A stretch of 60,280 bases of DNA, from positions 1-60,280 of the forward strand of contig JACQAL010000041.1 in NCBI GenBank assembly GCA_016195025.1, in the 5' to 3' direction. Positions 7,095 to 17,100 of the stretch are shown one piece after another. The notes under the pieces were generated by a model. The model was not told the origin of the DNA. It saw nothing but the letters and a program-made list of their open reading frames with translations, and did not search any database. Origin of the DNA: Bacteroidota bacterium. GTDB taxonomy: Bacteria > Bacteroidota > Bacteroidia > Palsa-948. The position numbers and the translations under genes were made by a program. Positions within the stretch are counted from its first letter, which is position 1. Each line of letters begins with the position of its first letter.

Positions 7095-10000
7095 GTGGAA
7101 CAAAAATATCAGAAGTTCAATAACATTCTCGGCTGGCTAATTTTCATTGCTGCATCTATTGTTTATCTCTCCACTATTGAACCCACCGCGAGTTTTTGGG
7201 ATTGCGGTGAATACATCGCGTGTTCCTATAAATTAGAAGTCGGTCATCCTCCGGGCGCTCCACTTTTTATTTTGCTCGGAAGAATTTTTTCTCTTCTCTC
7301 TTTTGGAGATGTAAGTAAAGTTCCCTACATGGTGAATACGATGTCCGGCTTAATGAGCGCTGGAACAATTTTATTTTTATTCTGGACAATTACGGCTTTT
7401 ACAAAAAGAATTATTGCCAATACTGCTGAAGAAATAACCGATGGAAAAATATTTGCTATTCTCGGAAGCGGATTAGTTGGTGCAATGGCGTATTGCTTTT
7501 CCGATTCATTTTGGTTTTCAGCCGTGGAAGGTGAAGTATACGCCTCTTCTTCATTTTTCACAGCAGTAATTTTTTGGGCAGTGCTTAAATGGGAAACAGT
7601 TGCAGACGAACCGCGTTCTGACCGCTGGATAATTTTAGTTTTCTTTTTGCTCGGGCTTGCCATCGGAGTTCATCTTCTCGGAATTCTTGTAATTCCTCCG
7701 CTGGTTTTTGTTTACTATTTCAAAAAATATAAAGTCACAAGAAAAAGTTTCATCATTGCCGGAATTATTTCTGTCGGAGTTTTAGGAATAGTTCAAAGCA
7801 TAATAATTCCCTGGGTGGTTGAACTTTCTGCCAAGTTTGAATTATTGTTTGTGAATTCATTCGGACTTCCTTTCAACTCGGGAACCATAATTTATTTCAT
7901 TGCTCTCATCGGAGCAATTTATTGGGGATTGCGCTATACGCAGAAGAAGAAAAAAGTTTTTTGGAACACCATGATTCTTTGCTTCACCGCACTGCTCATT
8001 GGCTATTCTTCTTTCTTCGTTCTCATCATTCGTTCCAAAGCAAATCCTCCTATTGATGAAAATAATCCGGAGAATGCAATTTCACTTCTCTCGTATCTGA
8101 AGCGCGAGCAGTATGGCGACTGGCCCATTCTTTACGGACAATATTTCAATGCTCCGCTCTACTATGGAAAAGATGTTGACCCGAATGCCGAACCGCTTTA
8201 TAGCATTGACCGCGATGACCCCACTCCGCATTATGTGGATGGCGACCCGGTTTATGACCGCGATGAGAAGGCGGGAAAATATGTGGTGGTGGATGACCGC
8301 AAAGATTCCAAACCGAATTATGATAAACGCTTCTGCACTTTTTTTCCGCGTATGTGGAGCCAGCAAAGCAACCATGAGCGCGCATACAAAACATGGGCGG
8401 ATATAAAAGGAATTCCCATCGCAATCAGAAATCCAAGTACGGGTGAGCCGGAAACGCTGATGAAGCCAACCTTTTGGGAAAACCTAAAATATTTTTGGAG
8501 TTACCAGGTAGTGCACATGTATTTGCGATACTTCATGTGGAATTACGCGGGAAGGCAAAACGATGTGCAGGGCCACGGCATTGAATATTCCAGCCGCATA
8601 GAAGGCAACTGGATTAGCGGAATTTCTTTTCTGGATGAACTTCGTTTGGGTCCGCAGGATAAATTGCCTGAAAGCGTTTCGCAAAGCAAAGCCAATAACA
8701 AACTTTATTTTCTTCCGCTTCTTCTCGGATTAATCGGGTTGCTTTATCACTATAAAAAAGATAAAGAGAACTGGTTTGTTGTGATGTTATTATTTTTACT
8801 TACAGGAATTGCCATTGTAATTTATCTGAATCAATATCCGTATCAGCCGCGCGAACGTGATTACGCCTATGCGGGCTCTACGTATGCTTTCGCCATCTGG
8901 ATTGGAATGGGAGTTGCCGCCATCTGGGAATTTCTCGGAAAGAAAATGCAGAATGAAAAATTGCGCGCAATACTTACAACTTCACTTTGTTTTCTTCTTG
9001 TTCCTGTTATCATGGGAAAGGAAGAATGGAATGACCATAGCCGCGCGAGAAGATATACATGCAGAGATTTTGCTGCCGACTATTTAAACTCCTGTGCGCC
9101 CAACGCAATTCTTTTCACCAATGGCGATAACGATACATTTCCGCTCTGGTACGTGCAGGAAGTGGAAGGCATCCGCACCGATGTGCGTGTAATAAATCTT
9201 TCGCTGGCAAACACCGATTGGTACATTGCGCAGTTGCGAAGAAAACAATACGATTCGGATGTGATTCCGCTTTTGCTTGACCAAAGCAAATACGCGCAGG
9301 GTAACCGCGATTTTGTTCCCATTCGTTCGCGCCCCGAACTCAAAGACCAGTTTGTGAATTTGAAAGAAATGGTAACGCTGGTGGGAAGCGAAGATGCGCG
9401 CGCAAAAATTTCGTGGGGAGAAAAACCAATTAATTATTTGCCGACTACAAAATTCCGTTTGCCCGTTGACTCTTCAAACTTTTTGAAAACGCTTCAGAAA
9501 AAAATTGATAATCCCGCTACGCAAAATCCGAAAAATGATTCTTCGCTCACAAAAGAAATTTCCGGTTCCACTATTGCCCGCCATCCAAAAATTCTTCCCG
9601 CCATTGAATGGGACATGGGCAAGAAAGGATATATAATGAAAAATGATTTGCTCGTGCTCGACATTCTTGCGGCAAACAATTGGACTCGTCCGGTTTATTT
9701 TGCAGTTACGGTTGGACCTGATGCCTTTGTCGGACTTGAAAAATATTTTCAGATTGAAGGGCTCGCTTATCGGATTGTTCCCTATGAATTGCCTTCGGGC
9801 GGACAGCCGCGCGTTGCCACCGATTTGATGTACGAAAATATTGTGGACAAATCAAAATGGGGTGGCCTTGATAAAAATGAAGTGTGGATGGATGAAAACA
9901 ATATTCGCATGGCGCTCACTATGCGGATGCAAATGCGCACGCTCGCCTTGTCACTCGTTCAGGAAGGAAAAAAAGATGCAGCGCTCAAAGTTTTGAGAAA

Positions 10001-10364
10001 AGAATTAGAAGTTCTTCCCGAAAAGAATGTACCTTATTATTGGGACCCGATTACTTATACTTATTATTTGATTCAGGCATTTTACATGGCAGATGGAAAA
10101 GAAGATGCAATAAAACTTTCAAAAAGATTTTTTGACATCATGGAAGAAGATACTGAATATGCATTGTCTGTCCGCAAGAAAGAACCCACTGCATTGCAGC
10201 CCTACCTCGATGACCGGCTTGACATGATGCAGCAATTAATTTCAGATGCGCACCGCTTTACTGCCGATGCCCATGCGAAAGAACTGGAAGAGCGTTTCAA
10301 AAAATATGAATCGCTCATTACGCAAAGTCCCGAGCAAAAACAAATGCCGCACAGGCGCAGATAA
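7095..10364 (+). CDS. GT-C glycosyltransferase, DUF2723/TMEM260-like
   Basis: 1089-residue membrane protein of the DUF2723 family (now grouped with TMEM260-type O-mannosyltransferases, GT-C fold). The N-terminal half contains many hydrophobic segments. An acidic motif sits in the first loop, EPTASFWDCGEYIACSYKLE, followed by VGHPPGAPLF, both typical of the family and near the expected GT-C catalytic aspartate/glutamate. Further hydrophobic segments surround residues about 545-640, with YPYQPRERDYAYAGS. The C-terminal part is a large soluble region. Start is GTG at 7095. The deacetylase follows 9 nt later and the giant adhesin is next, so surface protein or glycan modification is the likely role. 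The sugar donor and acceptor are inferred, not shown. Confidence 0.85.
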   Translation: MEQKYQKFNNILGWLIFIAASIVYLSTIEPTASFWDCGEYIACSYKLEVGHPPGAPLFILLGRIFSLLSFGDVSKVPYMVNTMSGLMSAGTILFLFWTITAFTKRIIANTAEEITDGKIFAILGSGLVGAMAYCFSDSFWFSAVEGEVYASSSFFTAVIFWAVLKWETVADEPRSDRWIILVFFLLGLAIGVHLLGILVIPPLVFVYYFKKYKVTRKSFIIAGIISVGVLGIVQSIIIPWVVELSAKFELLFVNSFGLPFNSGTIIYFIALIGAIYWGLRYTQKKKKVFWNTMILCFTALLIGYSSFFVLIIRSKANPPIDENNPENAISLLSYLKREQYGDWPILYGQYFNAPLYYGKDVDPNAEPLYSIDRDDPTPHYVDGDPVYDRDEKAGKYVVVDDRKDSKPNYDKRFCTFFPRMWSQQSNHERAYKTWADIKGIPIAIRNPSTGEPETLMKPTFWENLKYFWSYQVVHMYLRYFMWNYAGRQNDVQGHGIEYSSRIEGNWISGISFLDELRLGPQDKLPESVSQSKANNKLYFLPLLLGLIGLLYHYKKDKENWFVVMLLFLLTGIAIVIYLNQYPYQPRERDYAYAGSTYAFAIWIGMGVAAIWEFLGKKMQNEKLRAILTTSLCFLLVPVIMGKEEWNDHSRARRYTCRDFAADYLNSCAPNAILFTNGDNDTFPLWYVQEVEGIRTDVRVINLSLANTDWYIAQLRRKQYDSDVIPLLLDQSKYAQGNRDFVPIRSRPELKDQFVNLKEMVTLVGSEDARAKISWGEKPINYLPTTKFRLPVDSSNFLKTLQKKIDNPATQNPKNDSSLTKEISGSTIARHPKILPAIEWDMGKKGYIMKNDLLVLDILAANNWTRPVYFAVTVGPDAFVGLEKYFQIEGLAYRIVPYELPSGGQPRVATDLMYENIVDKSKWGGLDKNEVWMDENNIRMALTMRMQMRTLALSLVQEGKKDAALKVLRKELEVLPEKNVPYYWDPITYTYYLIQAFYMADGKEDAIKLSKRFFDIMEEDTEYALSVRKKEPTALQPYLDDRLDMMQQLISDAHRFTADAHAKELEERFKKYESLITQSPEQKQMPHRRR

Positions 10365-10373
10365 TTTTTCTGA

Positions 10374-11036
10374 ATGTATTCTGTTCGTCCGAATTGGCTG
10401 ATGAGAAAATTATATCCGTCAGCTGTTTGGCGCATTCCCACCAAAGAGAAAAAAATTTTTCTCACGTTTGATGATGGTCCCGTTCCTGAAATTACTCCAT
10501 GGGTTCTTTCCACACTGAAACAATTTAATGCTAAAGCAACTTTTTTTTGCGTGGGAGAAAATGTTGAAAAGCATCCGGAAGTTTTCCGGCAAATAATTTC
10601 AGAAGGACATTCCATTGGTAATCATACTTACAATCATCTTAACGGCTGGAAAACAAAAAAAGAAAATTATTTAGAGAACATCGAAAGATGTAATAGAATT
10701 ATCAAGTCCCAAATTCCAAGTACCAAGGCGCAAGAAAAAAAATTATTCAGACCACCGTATGGAAGAATAAAAAACTCTCAATTCTCAATCCTCAATTCTC
10801 AATACTCAGTAGTGATGTGGGATGTGCTGAGCGGTGATTTTGATGCAACTACTTCCGAAGAAAAATGTTTGAAGAATGTTTTAACTAAAACAAGAGAGGG
10901 TTCTATCGTAGTTTTTCACGACAGCATGAAGGCAAAGAGAAATTTATTTTACACTCTTCCAAAATTTCTAACATGCTTTTTTGAAAACGGATACCAATTC
11001 AAGCATCTAAATTCATCGGACTTTTGCCGGCAGTAA
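10374..11036 (+). CDS. Polysaccharide deacetylase, NodB-like (CE4)
   Basis: 220-residue carbohydrate esterase 4 domain protein that would remove N- or O-acetyl groups from a glycan. The five family motifs are visible: TFDDGP, HSIGNHTYNH, RPPYG, DVLSGDFD and VFHDS. The Asp pair and the two His of H-x-x-x-H bind the metal. There is no signal peptide, so it acts in the cytoplasm or is exported by another route. It begins 9 nt after the glycosyltransferase stop and is probably cotranscribed with it. Two 7-bp-unit arrays (10704-10734 and 10777-10811) are inserted in frame in loops between the HSIGNH and DVLSGDFD motifs. They encode KSQIPSTKAQ-like and NSQFSILNSQ-like inserts. Confidence 0.9.
   Translation: MYSVRPNWLMRKLYPSAVWRIPTKEKKIFLTFDDGPVPEITPWVLSTLKQFNAKATFFCVGENVEKHPEVFRQIISEGHSIGNHTYNHLNGWKTKKENYLENIERCNRIIKSQIPSTKAQEKKLFRPPYGRIKNSQFSILNSQYSVVMWDVLSGDFDATTSEEKCLKNVLTKTREGSIVVFHDSMKAKRNLFYTLPKFLTCFFENGYQFKHLNSSDFCRQ
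10704..10734. repeat. 7-bp tandem array inside deacetylase gene
   Basis: Four degenerate units of 7 bp (AAGTCCC, AAATTCC, AAGTACC, AAGGCGC) plus AAG. They are read in frame as part of the protein. The same words recur in argS at 49792-49826 on the other strand. Confidence 0.8.
10777..10811. repeat. Second 7-bp tandem array inside deacetylase gene
   Basis: Five consecutive units of the form CTCAATN or CTCAGTA, exactly 7 bp apart. The array is coding and lies just before the conserved MWDVLSGDFD motif. Confidence 0.8.
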
Positions 11037-11046
11037 TCGAAAATAG

Positions 11047-11078
11047 TTGCATTCAAATAAAATAAAGACATACATTTG
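11047..11078 (+). promoter_or_regulatory. Promoter of the giant adhesin gene
   Basis: TTG at 11047-11049, 21 nt spacer, TACATTTG at 11071-11078: an excellent match to the Bacteroidota -33/-7 consensus. Its position shows that translation starts at 11107 rather than at an upstream in-frame codon. Confidence 0.7.
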
Positions 11079-11106
11079 CCCTTCTTATTTTGAAATTAAT
11101 TTTTTG

Positions 11107-14100
11107 ATGAACTTATTGAAAAAAATTTTACTGCTTGTTTTTTTTCTTCCCGGATTTCTTTTCTCCCAGATAAATTCATATCCTTTCCTCGACAAAAATC
11201 TTCAGCCGATTCACATTCAACCGCCAACTAAAAAGTGCGAATACAAAATGGATGCAGGCGCTGAAGAATGGTGGCAAATTAACAAGTTGGTGAAAGATTC
11301 ACTTTCAACACTTGCCTGCATGCCTCCCAATCCAACCAGTATTAATTGCGGACAAGTTATCTCTTTTAATCTTACTGCAACCGGATATGTTGGAGGAAAT
11401 CCTACGAGTGGAAATGCCGGTTGCAATCCATGCTGCTACACCGGCTCGGATTTGGATTGTGATGGAGTGCAGGACGTTCCTTTCTCGGTAGAAAATTCAC
11501 AATGGTTTAAGTATTGCAATAATGTTTGCTCATCGCAGACAGTAACCGTTTGTGCCGATGAACCCGGCACTGGTAATCAATGCAACATTCAGGGCGCCTG
11601 CTGGGTTGGTTCCACTTTTAATTCTACTACGCTGGAGTGTAGTAATCCACAATATCAATATTACGATAGCAATCCCGGTGGCGCTGCTGATGGGTGGTGT
11701 TTTAGCGGTGTAGTGATTCCGCAAGGTCAATGTGTTTATTTTATGGTGGATGGATACGCAGGTTCTACTTGCAATTCGGTGAGTGTTTCTGTTACTTGTC
11801 AATGCCCTTGCGTTACTCCGACTGTTACTTCTACTCAGAATAATATTAACTGCAACGGACAATGCACCGGTACTGCAACTGCGAGTGGTTCCGGGGCAAC
11901 GGCACCGTATACGTATTCATGGAGCAGCGGGCAAACTACTTCTGCGGTAACAGGGCTTTGTGCCGGAACTTTTTCCGTAACTGTTACCGATGCCAACGGA
12001 TGTTCAAAAACACAAACCATTACCATCACGCAACCCGCAGTTCTCACCGCCTCGGTTACCGGAACAAATCCCAACTGCAACGGTGGAACAGGAAGTGCCT
12101 GTGTAACAGCAGGAGGCGGAACTCCGAATTACACGTATGCATGGAATCCCAGCGGAGGAAATTCTTCCTGCGCTACAAATCTCTCCGCTGGAAATTACAC
12201 AGTCACTGTCACCGATTCGAAAGGGTGTACGAAAACCGCAACGGTCAGCATCACTGCGCCTCCATTGCTAACGGCAAGCATCGGTTCATCCACTTCTATT
12301 AATTGCAATGGCTCTTGTACAGGAAGTGCATCTGTTTCCGCAGGAGGCGGAACTCCTGCTTATACATATTCCTGGAATCCGAGCGGAGGAAATTCTTCTT
12401 CAGCCACCGGACTCTGCGCGGGAAATTATACTGTCACAGTTACAGATTCAAAAGGCTGTACGAAAACTGCAACCGTCAGCATTGCACAGCCAACTACTCT
12501 TACTGCAAGCATTGGTTCATCCACTTCAGTGAATTGCAACGGTGCCTGCACAGGAACTGCATCGGCTACGGCAGGCGGAGGAAGCCCCGCATACACTTAT
12601 GCATGGAGCCCGAGCGGAGGAAATTCTTCTTCCGCCACAGGATTATGCGCAGGAAATTACACCGTCACAGTTACTGATTCAAAGGGCTGCACGAAAACAG
12701 CAAGCGTAAGCATCACGCAACCCGCTGCGCTTACTTCTACTGCCACTTCCACAAATCCAAACTGCAACGGAGGAACAGGAAGTGCAACCATCACTGCAGG
12801 CGGAGGAAACCCTTCTTATACTTATTCGTGGAATCCAAGCGGAGGAAGTTCATCCACTGCCACAGGACTTTCAGCAGGAAATTATACAGTGACAGTTACC
12901 GATTCGAAGGGATGTACAAAAACTGCAACCGTAAATATTACTGTACCTGCTGCACTCACTGCATCTTCAACTTCCACTAATCCGAATTGCAACGGAGGAA
13001 CCGGAAGTGCCTGCGTAACTGCTGGCGGAGGAACTCCCGCCTATACTTATGCATGGAGCCCGAGCGGGGGAAATTCTTCCTGCGCCACGGGTTTGTCGGC
13101 AGGAAATTATACGGTGACGGTAACAGATTCGAAAGGATGTACAAAAACTTCTACCATCAGCGTAACGCAGCCCGCAATTCTTACCGCTTCCATTTCTTCT
13201 ACCACAAACCCGAATTGCAATACCGGAACCGGAAGCGCCTGCGTTTCTGCCGGAGGCGGAACTCCGAATTATACTTACGCTTGGAACCCGAGCGGAGGAA
13301 ATTCTTCCTGCGCCACAGGATTATCGGCAGGAAATTATACGGTGACGGTAACAGATGCAAACGGCTGCACAAAAACTTCCACCGTCAGCATTACCCAGCC
13401 GGCTGCACTCAGTGTTTCGGTTACAACCAGCACCGCCACCTGCGGAAATAATAACGGAAGCGCATCGGCAACTGTTTCGGGAGGAAATCCCACTTATACC
13501 TATTCATGGAGTAACGGGCAAACAACTACAAACGCAACAGGGCTCACTGCCGGAACTTACACACTCACCGTTACCGATGCAAGCGGCTGCACAAAAACTG
13601 CGCTTGCGAATATTTCAAACACCGGCTCGCCCACTGCTAATATTTCTCCGGTTGTAAATGTTTCGTGCAACGGAGGAAGCAACGGCTCGGCAACTGTAAA
13701 TGTAACTTCTGGAACTTCGCCATTCACTTATTTGTGGAACAGCGGGCAAACTACTTCAACCGTTACAGGATTATCGGCAGGAAATTATCAGGTCACAGTT
13801 ACAGATGGCTTAGGATGTGTTGTGATTGTGACGGTAACCATTACGCAGCCCGCAGCACTTTCAACTACAGTTACTCCCACGCAAGTAAGTTGCAACGGAG
13901 GCAATAACGGAAGCGCAACAATTAATGTAAGCGGTGGAACTCCTAATTATACATATTCGTGGAATCCGAGCGGGGGTAGTTCATCTACTGCTACGGGATT
14001 ATTGGCAGGAAATTTTACAGTGACAATCACTGATGGAAACGGATGCACAACAACCGCAACCACTGCCGTCACGCAGCCGAATGCTTTGACCGCGACAATT

Positions 14101-17100
14101 TCTTCCGCATCCGTGATCTGCAATGGAGGAAACAACGGAAGCGCATCAGTTACTGCGGGCGGAGGAACTCCGAATTACACTTACGCATGGAATCCAAGCG
14201 GAGGAAGTTCTTCTTCTGCCACAGGATTATCTTCGGGAAATTATACGGTAACAATTACCGATGCAAACGGATGCACGAAAACTGCAACGGTAAATATTTC
14301 TCAGCCCGCAGCGCTCACGGTTTCTGTTTCAGCAACAACGAATGCCTGCAACAATGGCAATAATGGAAGCGCAACCGTGAATGGAAGCGGAGGAATTCCT
14401 TCTTATACATATGTGTGGAACAACGGGCAATCATCACAAACTGCTACCGGGCTTTCTCCGGGAAATTATACAGCCACCGTTACCGATGCAAACGGATGCA
14501 CTTCATCAGTTGTCGCAACGGTTACCAACAGCGGCATCACAGCAAATATTTCAGGCGCAACAACTATTTGCAGCGGAACGAATGTAACGCTCACCGCATC
14601 GGGAGGAACAAATTATTCGTGGAGCACAACTGCTACAACTTCTTCTATTGTTGTAAGCCCGACCACTACTACAAATTATTCGGTGATTGCTTCGAGCGGA
14701 AGTTGTGCCGATACCACATCGGCAACAATTACGGTTGCTCCATCGGTTACCGCAACTGTCACTTCCAACGCTGCAATTTGTATCGGAGATACTATTACGC
14801 TTACGGCATCGGGTGGAGGAAATTATTCCTGGAGCAATGGCTCTACTAATTCTTCGATTATGGTTAATCCAACTTCCACAACAAATTATTCTGTGACTGT
14901 TTCAAGCGGAAGTTGTTCGGATAATGCTGCAACAACTGTAACAGTAAATCCGCTTCCGACAATAACTATTTCAGGAAACACAACTATTTGTTCAGGCACT
15001 TCAGCAACGCTCACTGCATCGGGAGGAAATAATTATTCGTGGAATACGGGAGCGACTACTTCTTCCATCACAATTTCACCCAGTGCAAACACAAGTTACA
15101 CGGTGAATGTAACCGATGCAAACGGATGTTCGAATGTTGATTCCATAAATATTAAACTTGATTCTGTGACTGCCATTGCGCCTTCGCAGTTCATTTGCAA
15201 AGGAGGAACCGCAACGCTCACTGCTTCGGGAGGAAATTCATATTCGTGGAGCACGGGTGCAACCACTTCTTCCATCATCGTTTCGCCAACTATGAATACA
15301 AGTTATACTGTAAATGTTTCGGATGGAATTTGCAGCGATACTGCGCTGGTGAATGTGAATGTCATTTCAACTGTGGCTGCCGCTATCAGCGGGCAAGATA
15401 CCATTTGCGATGGAAGTGTTGTAACTCTTACAGCAACCGGAGGAACAACTTATTCATGGAACACGGGCGCTACAACTTCCACCATTGTAATTTCTCCGAG
15501 TTCAACTACAACGTATTCAGTGATTGCATCCATCAGTTCGTGCTATGAAGACACTTCATTCACTGTAACTGTTCTTCCTTCGCCATTGGCATCGGCATCT
15601 TCTCCTTCTACAATTTGTTTGGGAGGAAGCGCAACGCTTACTGCATCGGGCGGAGGAACTTATTCCTGGAGCAACGGTTCGACAACTTCTTCCATTGTTG
15701 TCACTCCGACTACAACTACAAATTATACAGTAACTGTTGCGAGCGCGAACGGATGCACCGATACTGCGAGTGTTTTAGTCACTACCACTCCGAATATAAA
15801 TCCAACCGTAACTCCATTGGCAATCTGCCAGGGCGACAGCGCGCTGCTCACTGCATCGGGCGGTGGAACTTATTCATGGAGCAATGGTGCGACCACTTCT
15901 TCTGTATATGTTTCTCCGACAACAACTACTTCTTACACGGTTATGGTTGTGAACGGAGTGTGCACGGCAAGCGCTGTGGCAACTGTTACGGTTACGAGCA
16001 GTATTACTGCAACTATCAGCGGGCAAATGTCTGTTTGTCCCGGAGGAAGTACCACTTTATCTGCAATGGGCGGTTCCTCGTTCACGTGGAGTACAGGTGC
16101 AACTACTACTTCGATTGTTGTAACTCCGAGCGCGTCTTCAACTTATTCTGTAATTACTTCGAGCAGTTCATGTGCGGATACGGCTTCTGCAACTGTAACG
16201 GTGAATCCGAAACCTACTATAAATATTTCAGGACCTGATACTCTTTGCGTGGGTCAACTTGATTCGCTGGTTGCAACCGGAGGAATCAGTTACAACTGGA
16301 GCACAGGCGATACGAATGATACCATTCTGATTGCGCCAACAGTTACCACAAATTATTCGTTGACGGTTACGGATGCAAACGGATGTTCGGATACGGCTTC
16401 ATTCACTGTGATTACACTTCCGAATATTGTTGCCAATGTTACACCTTCTGCAATTTGCCCGGGCGACAGTGCGGTGCTTAGCGCAACAGGCGGGGGAAAT
16501 TATGTATGGAGTACGGGCGCGACCACTTCTTCGATTGTGGTTTATCCGACTTCAACAACTTCTTATACGGTGAATGTTACGAATGGATTTTGCTCGGCAA
16601 GCGCGGTGGCGACCGTTACTGTTACATCGAGCATTGTTGCAATCGTGAGCGGACCAAATTCAATTTGCAGCGGAAGTAATGCAACACTTACTGCATCGGG
16701 CGGTTCAGGATTTTCCTGGAGTACGGGACAAACTACCGCTTCAATTTCAGTTTCTCCCACAGCGAACACATCTTATACGGTGACTGTTTTCAGCGGCTCG
16801 TGCTCGGATGATACAACAATTACCATAACTGTAAATCCGTTACCAACTGCTGCAATTGCAGGTGCAACCTCAATTTGCGCAGGACAATCAGTAACGCTTA
16901 CTGCAAGCGGTGGAACAAATTATTCCTGGAGCAATGGACAGACAGGTTCTTCGATTGTGGTTTCTCCGAGTTCAACTTCAAATTATTCGGTGACGGTTAC
17001 TGATGCGAGCGGTTGTTCAAACGCAACTTCGGCAAGTATTTCTGTTTCCTCTGTAACTGCAAGCATTTCAGGCGCAGCAACTATTTGCGCTGGGCAAAGC

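Noticed and set aside
8082-9343. Minus-strand frames inside the GT-C glycosyltransferase gene
   Set aside because: They are antisense shadows of a long, well-supported plus-strand gene.
11862-16769. Many open frames of 60-200 codons in other frames and on the other strand within the adhesin gene
   Set aside because: They follow the repeat period and are by-products of the biased repeat composition; the main frame has a signal peptide, domains and a promoter.
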